A stretch of DNA of 28,966 nt, taken from the NCBI GenBank assembly GCA_020650975.1, contig JAIPMN010001346.1, positions 1 through 28,966 on the forward strand. Reading direction: 5' to 3'. Within the stretch, counting starts at the first letter, position 1; each line of letters opens with the position of its first letter. Positions 1 through 12,000 of this stretch are shown in pieces. Source of the DNA: Apostichopus californicus (taxonomy: Eukaryota > Echinodermata > Holothuroidea > Aspidochirotida > Stichopodidae). Under the pieces are notes generated by a model. That model saw only the letters and a program-made list of their open reading frames with translations, had not been told where the DNA came from and made no database searches. The position numbers were made by a program, and so were the translations under genes.

Positions 1-817
1 TATATATTGCATATATTTGCAGAATCTTGAGTTGTCTTTCCGTTCCCTATTACTTTGCACACAATTGTATAGAGGCCACCACATGTTAGCTAAACGACAA
101 GTTCATCCCACGAATTGTCGATTGTAGCCTGAATAAACCTTACACAAGGCTAATTGATCAGGTTAAAAATGAGCGTTTCGAGGGTGAACGGGTGAACGAA
201 TTCAAAAATAAAAATTACAGTATGCAATGCTCCCCGAAAGGTAATGAGGGCGGTATTGAAGAACTTGCATAGATTCCGTTATGGAAAGCCAAAAGGACCA
301 CAAGTGGCGTTGCTACACTAAACAGGAGGTGCTACTACTCCTAAGTGACGATGTGCTGTAAAAAGCTGGCGCTACTACTCTAAATAGGCGCTAATAGTAC
401 TACTACAGACGGCGATGCTACTGCCCTCAACAGGAGGTGCTACTACTCCAAATTTTAGTGGCTGCTACCCTACAAAGGGATCGCTTCTACTCCGTAACCA
501 AGGCGTGTTTCAAAACAATATGTACAGAGGGGTCATCATGAAAGTCGATGTCCGTGCCGCGATTTGGAGTAATAACACCTTCCGATTAGGGTAGTAGCGC
601 CACTAATTTACAATAGCATTGCATACTCTGTCAGTTACGAATGATTTGTAAATGTACTTGTTTAAACAGAATCCACATTTTGGAAATGTCATTAAGAGCT
701 TAAATATAAATCTTACAACAACAAAAACATTATGCGTTTTCATGCATTTAAAAATATGATTTCACAACAAAGAAAAACGAAGATGGAAAAGAAAAAGAAA
801 TATACAGCATGGATAAT
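1..817. other. Intergenic DNA with degenerate GCTACTACTC repeats
   Basis: No gene is supported. Between about 300 and 500 a degenerate pattern recurs; the 21-base step AACAGGAGGTGCTACTACTC plus C occurs exactly at 321-341 and 429-449, with weaker variants at 371-382 and 395-425. The rest is AT-rich unassigned sequence. Confidence 0.6.
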
Positions 818-1153
818 ATACAGGGGGCGACCAGTCCACAGGGTGCTAAGGTGCACTTCGGTGTACTGAAGAATACAGGGGCGACGTCTAACAGGGTGCC
901 AAGGTACACCTCAGTGTACTGCAGCATACAGCATGCCTTGGCACCCTGTTAGACTGGTCGCCCCATGTATGCTTCAGTACACTGAGGTGTACCTTGGCAC
1001 CCTGTTAGACTGGTCGCCCCCTGTATGCTTCAGTACACTGCAGAGGTGCACCTTGGCACCCGTTAGACTGGTCGCCCCTGTATGCTTCAGTACACTGAGG
1101 TGCACCTTGGCACCCTGTAGACTGGTCGCCCCTGTATGCTTCAGTACACTGAG
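818..1153. repeat. Inverted minisatellite, about 57-bp unit
   Basis: Two units in reverse orientation (818-871 and 872-930) are followed by four forward units starting near 935, 991, 1050 and 1104. The forward unit reads CCTTGGCACCCTGTTAGACT, then GGTCGCCCC, then a TGTATGCTTCAGTACACTGAG end. The head-to-head arrangement can fold into a long hairpin. Open frames here are only translated repeats. Confidence 0.9.
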
Positions 1154-2858
1154 AAAAGAAGTAAAAGTACCTAAGGTAAAGCTTGTTTAAGCATGTTATC
1201 AGTGATTGTAATCGTTTATATGAAAGAGCATGATTTAAAATACAGATGGTGTGAAAATAGGGAGGATCGAAGGTGATATAAACCATTTTAGAAAATCTTT
1301 GGTTAAATGTTGATATTACTCCGAGCGAGCAGATGGAAGGGTGGTGGCTCAGTATGTTAAACTTGCTCCCCTTCTATCTTAAAATCTAAACGGTCATGAT
1401 ATTGAAGTTTGCAAGTTTTATTACGTGTAGATTGCGTCCATTAGGGACGAATTAGACGCTGATTTCGGGGATAATTTGTAAAAATGTATAATGATTTGTA
1501 AATAAATACACTAGGGAAACCATTTCCACGGTCAATAAGTAGCTATTACCGATCTGCTATAGGCAATTGCAGTGATTACGTCATCTATCCCTCGTGTCGA
1601 AGCTATGCAGTCGCCATAGGGGACTTTTTTACGTGTAGATGATGTCTCAAGGCTACGTGTTAGGGGTATATGCCCTCGCCTGCACGCATTTTTGTTCCTT
1701 CAAGCCCAAGCAGGCTCGAGTGAGCCCCAAAAGTTCTTCTTATAACAAAATTGTAGCATTTGTCTAAAATGTATTACGTGCAGCCTAGCTTTAGCTGAAA
1801 ATACTTGAGGTCTCATTGTTTTTATTAGCAAGTTAATATTTTTGTGCTTCATAATATTTTTGATATATCACGTGACATTTATTGCTGGTTTATAATCGTG
1901 CTGCAAGAATGCGCCGAACGTAGTATGCAATAACATTATGACGTTAACTTGAAAGAACCATGATCATGGCGTAGCAATCCTTTTTCCAAATGAGTTAAAC
2001 GTATCTAATGCCGGATAGTTTTCAAGTATTTCAAAGAAACTTGTTTTGTATGTATGTATGTATTCCAATCATGCTATGTCTGACAACTGAAGACGTTTGT
2101 GTTGCTTCATGTATCTCAGATTAACAAGATACACGCATACATCGTATTGCTTTAGTATTATATCAAGAAATATATGAATCAACCAATCAGGTTACTTGAT
2201 GAAGTTTTGGTGAGGCCAAAATCAACCCGACGACTGCAGATGGTAGCATACGCCCATTAAAAGCCCCATTGACTTACACACTAAATCACAAAAGTAATGT
2301 GTTCTCTAAGTCTAGATAGAAGTTTTCACTTGCTCAATGCTACCCATCACTGGATAGCTGACAAGTTGACCTTTCATGGCACCATCAATTTTCCGTACCA
2401 TGACGGTGCAGATTTTTTTTGCTACGAGAACGGGAACTTTTCGTCACTTGTAAACAAACCTCTTTACTCAGTCGTAAACAATCTTCGTACGCCTGCTCCT
2501 GGGAGGGCTAAACTGGTCTAAAATTGCCTCAATTTACCCAATTTTTTAACCACATGTGCTCCATTCATGTTCTTTAACATCCAAGCCACACAAAAAGCAC
2601 ATTCTAATTGAAAACATAGCAAAAAAGTTGTTCTCCTGCTCCTTATTGGCACTTTTCCTGAAGGGGAACACTTGCGGCGGATTGATATAGACGCTAATAG
2701 GAGTATGCCACCAGATAGTCTGCTTTGTTATCCTACGGAAGCATTGAAGGGACACCAAACCTACGGAAATTGAAGGAGCATCGTATTGTCGAGTTTCACA
2801 CATGCATAAACTAGTAAAAATATCATAATTTTCGTTTTGCATGCAATTGATCACCCAG
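1154..2858. other. Intergenic DNA, no gene recognised
   Basis: Mixed sequence with no supported gene. TTACGTGTAGAT occurs twice (near 1420 and 1631). A short (TATG)n run lies near 2047-2060. The open frame at 2297-2521 shows no recognisable domain. Part of it may be old repeat DNA. Confidence 0.5.
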
Positions 2859-3112
2859 CAAACACAAAACGTTATCATAACATTTTTAAAAGAGCCTCTA
2901 AATTTTGTTTTATAACGTTAAATGTGGTGTTATGAAAACGTCGGCATAACGTTTTTATGAGATATTTATGTTATATTAATGTTTTAACGAAAACATGTTT
3001 TGAAATAATAGCCTGAAAATGTTTTCGTGACATATTTATTACACCACAAATAACGTTATCAAAACAAAAGACGAAACGTTTTAATAACGTTTTAAAAACG
3101 TTTTTGTGTTTG
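2859..3112. mobile_element. AACGTT-rich MITE-like element
   Basis: The left end reads CAAACACAAAACGTT and the right end AACGTTTTTGTGTTTG, an imperfect terminal inverted repeat. The interior holds many AACGTT and its variants on both strands and has no coding capacity. This fits a non-autonomous DNA transposon. The flanking target duplication is not clear, so the exact ends are uncertain. Confidence 0.65.
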
Positions 3113-5200
3113 TACTATTTTGAGAAAGGTGTCAAAATATTTGAATTACCGCTTTTAAAACTATTAAGTTTACAACGCGTTTTTCATGTTTTAGTGATAA
3201 TTATGTTTGTTGGCGACATTTTGGGATTCGTACGTCACAACAAAACACGTCCATATGAGCAATAGTAACAATCGGTAACGTATGGATTGAAGGATTTTTT
3301 ACTTTGAATTAGTTGCAGTTGTGCTCCCAGGTTAGCATAGCACTTGCCCATATGGATACATCTATAGTATACACATAATAGTACAAAAGAAAGTAGTCGT
3401 ATTCGTGTTAACAGACATGTACTCAAGGGCAACTCTACTTGTACTCATGCTGTAGTACTCTTACTGTCCTGTAGTTAGTATCAATATATGGAAACGGGGA
3501 AAATGGACTTTCAAGGTTTCGGTATCCGACTCGCCTTAAAGTTGCCATGATTGAAAGATCATTCTGTACAAGTAGACAACAACGCACATATTTTCAGTAT
3601 TAATGTCTTTTCACTTTAATAGTTGCTACAAGAAGTTCTTCTGTGGCCCTGGGCCTGCATAAACAACCGTAGTGAGAGTTAGTGGGATAGGTGACGCCTG
3701 TGTTTTTTTTTATTGTATTGAGTTGAATTTAAGTAATTGAATTTATGCCTCTGATAGGAAATATTATTGTGTCTCCGATTAAAGCAAATCATATTTTATG
3801 AAACGTAACTAACCATCTTGGTATTGAATTTATTCACCTTTAACACGAAAAAACAGTAAAATAGTAGTTATGTTTATGAACAGAAAACAAGCCATATTTC
3901 ATTTATGTTTACTGGTATTTGTGCAAGTTTTATTGATTTAATGAAGAAATAAAGGTTATGGTCCTACACAATGGAGACAGCAGCCGTGTTTAGAGTTTTA
4001 TGTTTATAGTTTTATGTTCTGTAGCTCTATTGTGAGAAAAATATATGAGACATTTCTTAGAATGTGTTTTTTTACATTACAAAAATATCACGAAGAATAA
4101 TTATAAGAGAAATGACACAAAGAAAGAATTATGACTGAAGGTTTAAATCGTTGCAACATTTTGTTTAATTATAAATATTATTACTAAATGAGCAACAAAA
4201 TGGTTTGATGAAAGCCTCTGTTACAATTTGAAAGAACGCAGACAAAGGAAATTTATTTCTTTAAAATAATGTTCTTACAGACTCCCTTAGATTAAAGATC
4301 TTACATTATAAAATCAATATTTTGTGATAGAAATGATTCAATTATTGATTGACTTGCATTTTAAATGCTTTTTATAGTTGATCAATTGGAAGAATTGATC
4401 ACTTTACTTATCGATGAATCTTTTTCTTCACTTTATACTGCTTTTTATTTATTTAATTTTTATTTTGATAAATATTACAGCATAATAGCTAAGGTTTCCA
4501 CAAATGAAAATTAGCATACTCTTAACATCATTATAACAAAACTAACAGTGGGGAAATAAATAAAGACCTATATCGGGTGTCGATAACTTAATAAATAAAT
4601 AAATAAAAAAGGCCTTGTAAGTTTGCACATTGCTTATCTATGTAGCACATGTACCGAAAATAGAAATTGAATGCACTTTAAGATTTTAGAAAACATATGA
4701 AATAGATAAAGAAAGCCCTACATGTCTGAACAGTGTTTGATATTTGGAATGAAAGTTGTGCTGAATAAATAACAAATAAGTTAAATAAGAAACAGGTAGA
4801 TGACAGTAAGCATAGCAAGTGGAGAATGAATATTTTGCTGTTTGACATAAAACTTGAATGTTTAAAATGATGAATTTTCAATATTTTTTTAGTATTTTTT
4901 CTTCATGATTAAGAAAAAAATTAAGGCCATGTTTACTTTCGACAAATTAATAGCGTTTGAAGAAAGAAAGAAGCTGTTTCCCTACAGAGTGTCAGGCGGA
5001 ACTGTTAAAGAAAACTAAAAGTGGTCTAAAAACCTGTTTCTTTACCTCAGCTCACGAAAAAAACAGATGAAAAAATGACGTTTAAAAATTGGTAACGAAT
5101 TTTTGGAAAACATAAATTGTATTGATGGGACACAAGAACACTTTGTTTATGGATAGGACTGTTAAGTATTAGTTCATTAGAAGAACCAAATGGCTGCAAC
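3113..5200. other. Intergenic AT-rich DNA, no gene recognised
   Basis: Strongly AT-rich, especially 3.7-4.9 kb, with short simple repeats such as (ATAA)n at about 4589-4606. Open frames here are short and lack recognisable motifs. No promoter or RNA gene could be supported. Confidence 0.5.
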
Positions 5201-5314
5201 CAAGAAGTTTCTAGGCTGCTGGGGAACAGGAATTATACAGTTTAATTAGAACAGGTGGACTGGGTGAAGGAAAATATTAAATTGTATGGTTATAATCATA
5301 CCTTTGAGGAAACT
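5201..5314. repeat. 113-bp direct repeat, copy 1
   Basis: This segment shares about 90% or more of its bases with 5463-5575, at an offset of 261 bases. Both contain the steps GAACAGGTGGACTGGGTGAA and TTGTATGGTTATAATCAT and end TTTGAGGAAACT. Copy 1 abuts the candidate polyadenylation signal. Confidence 0.9.
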
Positions 5315-5317
5315 ATT

Positions 5318-5327
5318 TTTATTTATT
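5318..5327 (-). terminator. Candidate polyadenylation signal
   Basis: On the minus strand this reads AATAAATAAA, two overlapping AATAAA hexamers about 370 bases after the stop codon. An ATTAAA at 5382-5387 is an alternative. No transcript evidence is available, so the 3' end near 5.3 kb is inferred. Confidence 0.45.
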
Positions 5328-5462
5328 CACACCTGCAAAACACCCTCTAAAAATAGACTTAGAAAAAAACAACAATTATTTTTTAATTAAACGTTACGCA
5401 AATGCCATCATCAATGACCAATACATTAAGTTAAGATGGAAAATCATACAGATCAATTACAT

Positions 5463-5575
5463 CAAGAATTTTCTAGGCTGCTGGCGAACAGGAATTCTAC
5501 ATTAAATTAGAACAGGTGGACTGGGTGAAGGGAAATATTAAATTGTATGGTTATAATCATATCTTTGAGGAAACT
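5463..5575. repeat. 113-bp direct repeat, copy 2
   Basis: Second copy of the 5201-5314 unit, lying inside the presumed 3' UTR about 120 bases after the stop. Differences are scattered single bases and small indels, suggesting a moderately old local duplication. I recognise no mobile-element ends. Confidence 0.9.
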
Positions 5576-5695
5576 AGAAAAATATCTTGTATCTGAATAA
5601 TCTAATAATCACTTTATATAGTTAGACTTAGTTTTATACCCTAGCTTAATACACATTCTTATCGAATTGAAAACATTTGAGATTCAAAGAGTTTT

Positions 5696-6004
5696 TCAAA
5701 AGTAGTCAAAGGGAAGAAATCCTGGTCTTGGGGCTCCTGGTTGTACAGATAGATCAGAGAATTCCCGACTGTCGATGGTTGAAGTGTCTGCATCGTTCGT
5801 ATCGTCTGAATCTCCATCCTCATAGTGAAAACGAGAGGTTGGTGCTATTGTTATCACTGGTCGTGGAAGCCTAAAAGTTCGGACACGGCCTTCTTCATCG
5901 AACAATCCCTCCTCTGGACTTTCAAGGATAACTGGCGGTCGAGGAAGTCGTCGTGCCCGGACTCGAGGCAAATACCGTCTGATGTCCAGATTTTCACTTA
6001 GTGT
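5696..6004 (-). CDS. Exon 37: C-terminal tail with repeated RLPRP motif and stop
   Basis: Residues 2241-2342 and a TGA stop at 5696-5698. The acceptor is gacacaatag-like (tgtcacaatag). RVRARRLPRPPVI (2254-2266) and RVRTFRLPRPVIT (2280-2292) form an internal repeat of 26-residue period. An acidic Ser/Thr/Asp stretch follows and the chain ends LPFDYF. A tail this long is unusual: MUC4 has only a short one. Confidence 0.85.
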   Translation of the reverse strand, partial: TLSENLDIRRYLPRVRARRLPRPPVILESPEEGLFDEEGRVRTFRLPRPVITIAPTSRFHYEDGDSDDTNDADTSTIDSREFSDLSVQPGAPRPGFLPFDYF

Positions 6005-9000
6005 CTATTGTGACAGAAAATAAACATGATATGGATATCAAACTGCATGAATATTCATAGGAAAACAGAAACAGAATGGTGACACAAACAGTAAATTATA
6101 TAAGCGCTAACATATTTTAATTTAAATAAAACTTTGTCCTGTTCACCAAACTAAGTAAGAGATCTTAAAAATGTAAGCTGTTGTTGGTTATAGTTACGAC
6201 ACAATAAAATACAATTACAGACACATCTAAGTAATCAAAACGACAAGTTCAATCGTTCTTAGATTTACTTTCCTCACACACACAAAATCATGAAATATCT
6301 TGTTAATACACTAAGAATTTGTTTACACAGATTAGCACATATTTTTCTGGGTTTGTTTGCATGCTTTCAGGCAACATAGTCAGTAATATTAATAGTGGAT
6401 GACATGTTAAGACTCACCTCGCTGTCTGTTGATATAGAACTAGCCTCATCACCAGTAGCGATGTACGGTCGATAGAAGTTATAGTCTCGACTGTCAGAAG
6501 AATCTGCCTCTTCCTGACTGCTGTGTGGAATTCCTGGCACACTAGAAGCTGCTACTCCATCTGGTAAGAATGCTTGCAAGGCACTGGGTACTTGAGCCCG
6601 CATCCTCTCCTGTAAAATGAACAAATCATAAACTTAGTAACATGTTAAATTGGCCATTCATTAAAAAATTGATTAAGAAGGTTTCATAGCCAGGGAAAAA
6701 ACATATTTCTGTTCCATGCAAATTTAAACATGACTAGGCTTTGGAACATCCGGGTTTGGGTGATTGGAGGGTTGGCACTCTCCTACACTCTACGGTGTCA
6801 TTGGAGTATTAGAAGGTTAAAGTTATGTATGAGAGGGAGTTGTTCATTCTGTTGATCGATATATAACTTACATTAATATACGGTGAGTTGCGAATGACAT
6901 CCATCAGGTGTTCCATCCTCCTATTAGCATCATCCTCCTCCTCCTCTACTTCATCAACTTCATCATAAGAGTCGGAGAAGGAGGAGAAGTCGTCGTCGAT
7001 GGAGAAGTCAGTGCTGGTTGCCACGCCCTCACTTTCCACTCCAGCGATGAGGTTACGAACCACTCGTTCTGAGTAATGCTCAGGGTGATACTTGTATTGC
7101 AGCTTCTCGTGCTGTTGTCGGTAACGGGTGTAAACAACCAGACCGCAACAGAGGAAAAATATTAAAACGAGAAGGAACCCAATGACAATACCAAGAATGA
7201 TGGCAACTACTGGGAACAAAGAGACTGGTGGTTGGTTGGTCATAGTAGGTGGTTGGTTGGTAAAGGTAGTGGGAACCGCTGTGGTGGTTAACGGTACCTC
7301 ACACAGATCTCCTGTGTAACCATCACGGCACCTGTAAATCATAAGTAAAGAAAACAATTATTGCAATACAAAATATTGCATTGCATGTGCAGCAGATACT
7401 TTATATTTACTGCTATCAAACCATGACCAATCTATATGGTCCATGGCTCATATTCAAGCTAAATTAAAGCCATAAATAAAATAAAAGTCCAAAATAGACT
7501 TGGGATAGCTCATATAGCAATACAGTAGCATATTTCACAGAATTTTGAGCAAACAATTATTAAACTTTCACACCATCTTATGAACCCATGACATGACACC
7601 ATCCACAAGTTTGCAAAAAGACATTCCCTCCTTCTCTTAAGGCTAAACTCCTAAGTCTGTCACCGTTTGAAACCCACATAGGAATTGCTGTTCATATTAC
7701 TTACATGCAGACTTTGTCATATACAAAGTCCACCATACATGTTCCTCCGTTGGAGCAGTAAGCATCGGGACAGGTCTCTACAAAATCTGTAAGCGGAAAA
7801 AATGACGCATTATGATGATGTAATGCACACATGATATACATAATACAGTTATTAGTGTTGGAGCCTCACAGACGTTTGCCTTCCATGTTGTTGAGATAGA
7901 AAGTGACAAACGTTCCGCTGACTAAATTCATCAGTAACACCACGTTTATGGTTAATGGCATTGTAATGCACTTGTTAAACCATTGCACATGCAAATAACC
8001 TAATCAAAAAGGGAAGTTGTACCAAAAAGGGTGCACAAATTTAAGCAAATAAATATTTACCAGTGGAATCCTGAATTTCACTAAAACTTCAAATTAAACA
8101 GGTAAGGGAGTCTGATCTCATATATACTGATTTCACAGAATGTGTGAAATGTGTATGGTTGCTCAATGGTTGTTTGAAAGGCACTTACCTTCAAAATCGA
8201 TTGAATTAACGTCAAGAACCACATACAGATTCCTTGGACTTGAATAAACTTTGTCTCCTTCCACAGCTGATAACAGCGCAGACTCCAGGGTGTCTGTAGT
8301 GACATTCACAGCGGTAGGGTGATAAAATGATATGTAATAAGGAACAACGGATCCTGACTTGAAACCAAGAATCTCGTTACGTACAAAGTACGGAGATGTT
8401 TGATTGTAAGCTGTGAAGGTGTCATCCAGCTGATGAGAAAAAAGTAAGTAATCATTTTAAACAACGGTGTAACAATGTAGTTACATTTCATCCGCAAGAG
8501 TAATCATTTTCATCCTCATGAGTATGTATGTTTTATCTTTGAAGTATTCTTTTAAATTCAGGGATAAGTCAGTTAATCCCCAGAAGTAATCATGTTTACC
8601 ATCAGGGAAAGGAGTAACCACATTTGTGATAAGATTTAGTCATATTAATCTCCATGAGTATTCTATCATCATCACAAAGTAACAAAGTTTTTCATTGATG
8701 ATCTTTTTCCTTACTAATTCAAGTACTTTTTCAAATGTAGTCGTAAAAGCCATCCATAAGTACTTTAATACACAGAGCTCTTGGGTCAAAAGCTGCAAGA
8801 ATGCTTTTTGGAAATCCACATCATATATACAAGTGCCTTTTTTGTATTCTTTTAGGTTTCTCTTTCAAAGTAACAGCTTTCATTGGCACAATATTTCCCT
8901 TCTGATGAAAAAGAATGCTTACCACTGTCAGAAGAGTTGCCTCATAGTCTTGATATTTCTGGCTAGAAGTATCATTCAGGTCTGATGTATAGATTGCTGG

Positions 9001-12000
9001 AGTGTCGTTGAACTGCAAAACTGTGAATTTTCCTCGGAATTTGATATACTCTATGGAACAGGATTAACATTAGAAAGTCAAATTTAGATATAAATAACAT
9101 GTTCTTTCAGAACAATAGATGCAAACTAAATGTGATGTATAATGGTAAAATGTTCACAAGCGCTTCAAATGGTCACTTGGTTGTGTTTTGTCATCCCTTG
9201 AATCTGTAAAGGCTTACTTCCCTAACCTTACATATCACAATGTGCAGGCGCGTAGTGAGGAATTTGCCAAGGGAGGGGCGAACCTGTAGGCAAATTAACA
9301 GAGCCATAGATACGGTATTGGAAACTATCTAAGCGTAGTGCCATCATTGGTTGGCCGAAAATGCCTCCCAGATCGCTGGAAATGTCACTTCCCAGGCCTT
9401 GCAAGTTACATCTAAGCATTTTCTATTTTGAAATTAATAGCGATATCATAAGAACGTAATGCTCAAGGGGGGGGGGCGGGCGATCGCCCCCTTCGCCCCC
9501 CCTTGGCTACGCGCCTGACCATGTGCACAATCAACCGATACTCATAGCTGGTACAGCAACAACAGCTATGAATATCAGGTGGCACAATTATAAAATGTAC
9601 ATCCGGCAGAGTTTCATGAGCAATAGACACTGTTAACATTTCTGATATTTCTGATTGTGTGGAAAGTTAATTTGATTTTGTTTTGTTGTCAACTTTGCAG
9701 TGAAGACAGTGAAGGATGTTTTTGTTTTATGAATATCGCATATAAAAGTAGAGATCAATATATGATGTATACCTTTGGAATAATAACGTGTAAAATATTG
9801 AAGAATTTATTACAAACCTGTGCAAACATCGTCAACAATAACGGTGTCGTTCTGACACTGACAGATGTAGGAACCGATGGTATTGATACATTCAGCTGCT
9901 CCTAGGTAGCTGCAGGGATCATCTTGGCATTCATCTACATCTGTTTCACAAAGCAAATTATATTCAGTAAACAATTTTTAAGCGCTTTGAAACACTGTAT
10001 TAAGCGCTATTTAAATGTAATTTATTATTATTATTATTATTTTTACCATTTGTTTTGATATAAGGCTAAACTGTAATGGAATAAATTAAATAATTGCAAT
10101 GTTGTAGGGAAACATGTACACCCAAGTTGCAATTGTCCATGTCATGAAGACACTAATGGATATTACAAATGATAATAAGTGAATACTTGAACTTAATTTA
10201 AACCTTCTTTTTATAGTAATGCCGACTTGTGTGAAGTATGATAATATGTATGCAGATGAAGGAAACATATGGTCGTACAGGTGAGTGTCCAATCGACTGC
10301 AACTAGATTCTCTGTACATATTTTCTCATCATTTCTGTACGACTCAGCTATATAGTGCATATGAGAAATAAACTGGGACTTGAATGTGAACTATATATTC
10401 TGTCGACACGGCATGTCCTATAGTATTGTGTCTATGGTTTACTTACCATCACACATACTGCCAACTTGTTGATATCCTGCTTGACAGTTTGCACAAGTGA
10501 ACGTGTTATTGCTTACAAATACGCACTCCAGAAAATTCAAGTCAAAGCAATCATGAGTTCCTTCATCACATTGGTCATAAACTGTACAAACAAAAGTATA
10601 CATAACATGTTTAAAGTGCAACGTGCAATATGTATCAATATATCAAGTGCAGTAAAGAGACTTTTGTGCATGAAAAGTTTGAACTGGACAATTACTATGA
10701 GATGCCTACATCTTATGGTAACCAATTTGCTATGCAGGTACCTACATCATATGGCAAAATCAGATGTCTGCATCATATGGTACCACGTGCACATAAAATA
10801 GATATGCAGGTGACTACATCATATGGTACAATTAGATGTCTGCATCATATAATACCACTTGCACCTTAAGTAGATATGCAGGTGACTACATTATATGGTA
10901 CAATTAGATGTCTGCATCATATGGTACCACGTGCACCTTAAATAGCTATGCAGGTGTATCATAATCAAACATCACAACTACAATTGCTTTAATCTACAGA
11001 GGCGACAGTAAATACAAACCACAATTCATAGGATAGGCATGTTACAGTAGTATAGTATTATTGAAATCTCACATCCAATTCATATGGATGAGACTCCCCC
11101 CCCCATCACCACCCACCCCCTTCTATAGTGTGTTATTTTCTGGTTTAATTTTGCCTTATTTTGTTTTCACTTACTCGGCATAGTTGTATTAATGTTGTCT
11201 CTTAAAATTCGACTGTCTGGCTCCAGGAAATCGTTATTTCTTCCTGTAAGTCCATTCATGAAAGCATCCTCAATATCAGTTAAGGTATACGTAGAATTGT
11301 AGAGTAGATCCAGTCGTATCTCTGTTCTAATGCCCACCGAGATGTCGCTGAATTGTTCTACCGTCGATCCCAGATAATCATCAGAAATAACAGACTGTTC
11401 ATATAAATTGTCAATCTAAGGATAGAGAGTAGAATTAGCATATTACTTTTGTGACTAATTAATTTGATTACCATATTTTAAAATATCGAATTTCAAGTAC
11501 GAAACACAGATTGATAACAATAGAATGATTACAAAAGTAAACATCAACCAGTTCTGAAAGCTTAAGTTAATACTTAACAAAGTGCAAATGTGGCCAAAAC
11601 GGCCCAAAATTAGCTCAAATCACAAATATCCAAAGGAAAATGAAATAATGCAGCAAAGTAGAGAGAAAACCTGCAATTGGAGATAACTTACATCAATAGC
11701 TAAAGAAACTTTAACAACCTCTTGGTTGAGGTCATCAAAGAAGCTGCTGACTTGCCAACCTTTGATATCCACAAAGATAACGAACATGGTGACTGACATA
11801 GCATCTGAAATAAATAAAACATATTCAATCAGATCAAGAGAGGTTTATAAGTAGGAACTTGAACATATCAAAATCATCTTACTGTTCCTTCTTGATATAT
11901 TCATACTCGGATATTCGGATGTTGATTAAACACTTTCTTTTGCTGTTTATTTAATGATGTATCATAATGTATAATACACCTGACAGTCACTTAAGCCTAT

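Noticed and set aside
933-1190. 85-residue plus-strand open frame with repeated RLVAP/CFSTL
   Set aside because: It is the translation of the 57-bp minisatellite; the repeats follow DNA units of variable length, and no start context or domain is present.
2297-2521. 74-residue plus-strand open frame
   Set aside because: No domain or splice support was seen, and the region is flanked by non-coding DNA. It may be old repeat sequence.
10466-10869. Plus-strand open frames with repeated HHMV/TSYG peptides
   Set aside because: They are the 72-bp minisatellite read through, plus the antisense of exon 30.
10731-10954. Regular repeats suggesting a CRISPR array
   Set aside because: There are no unique spacers; the units are contiguous tandem copies in an intron of a eukaryotic gene.
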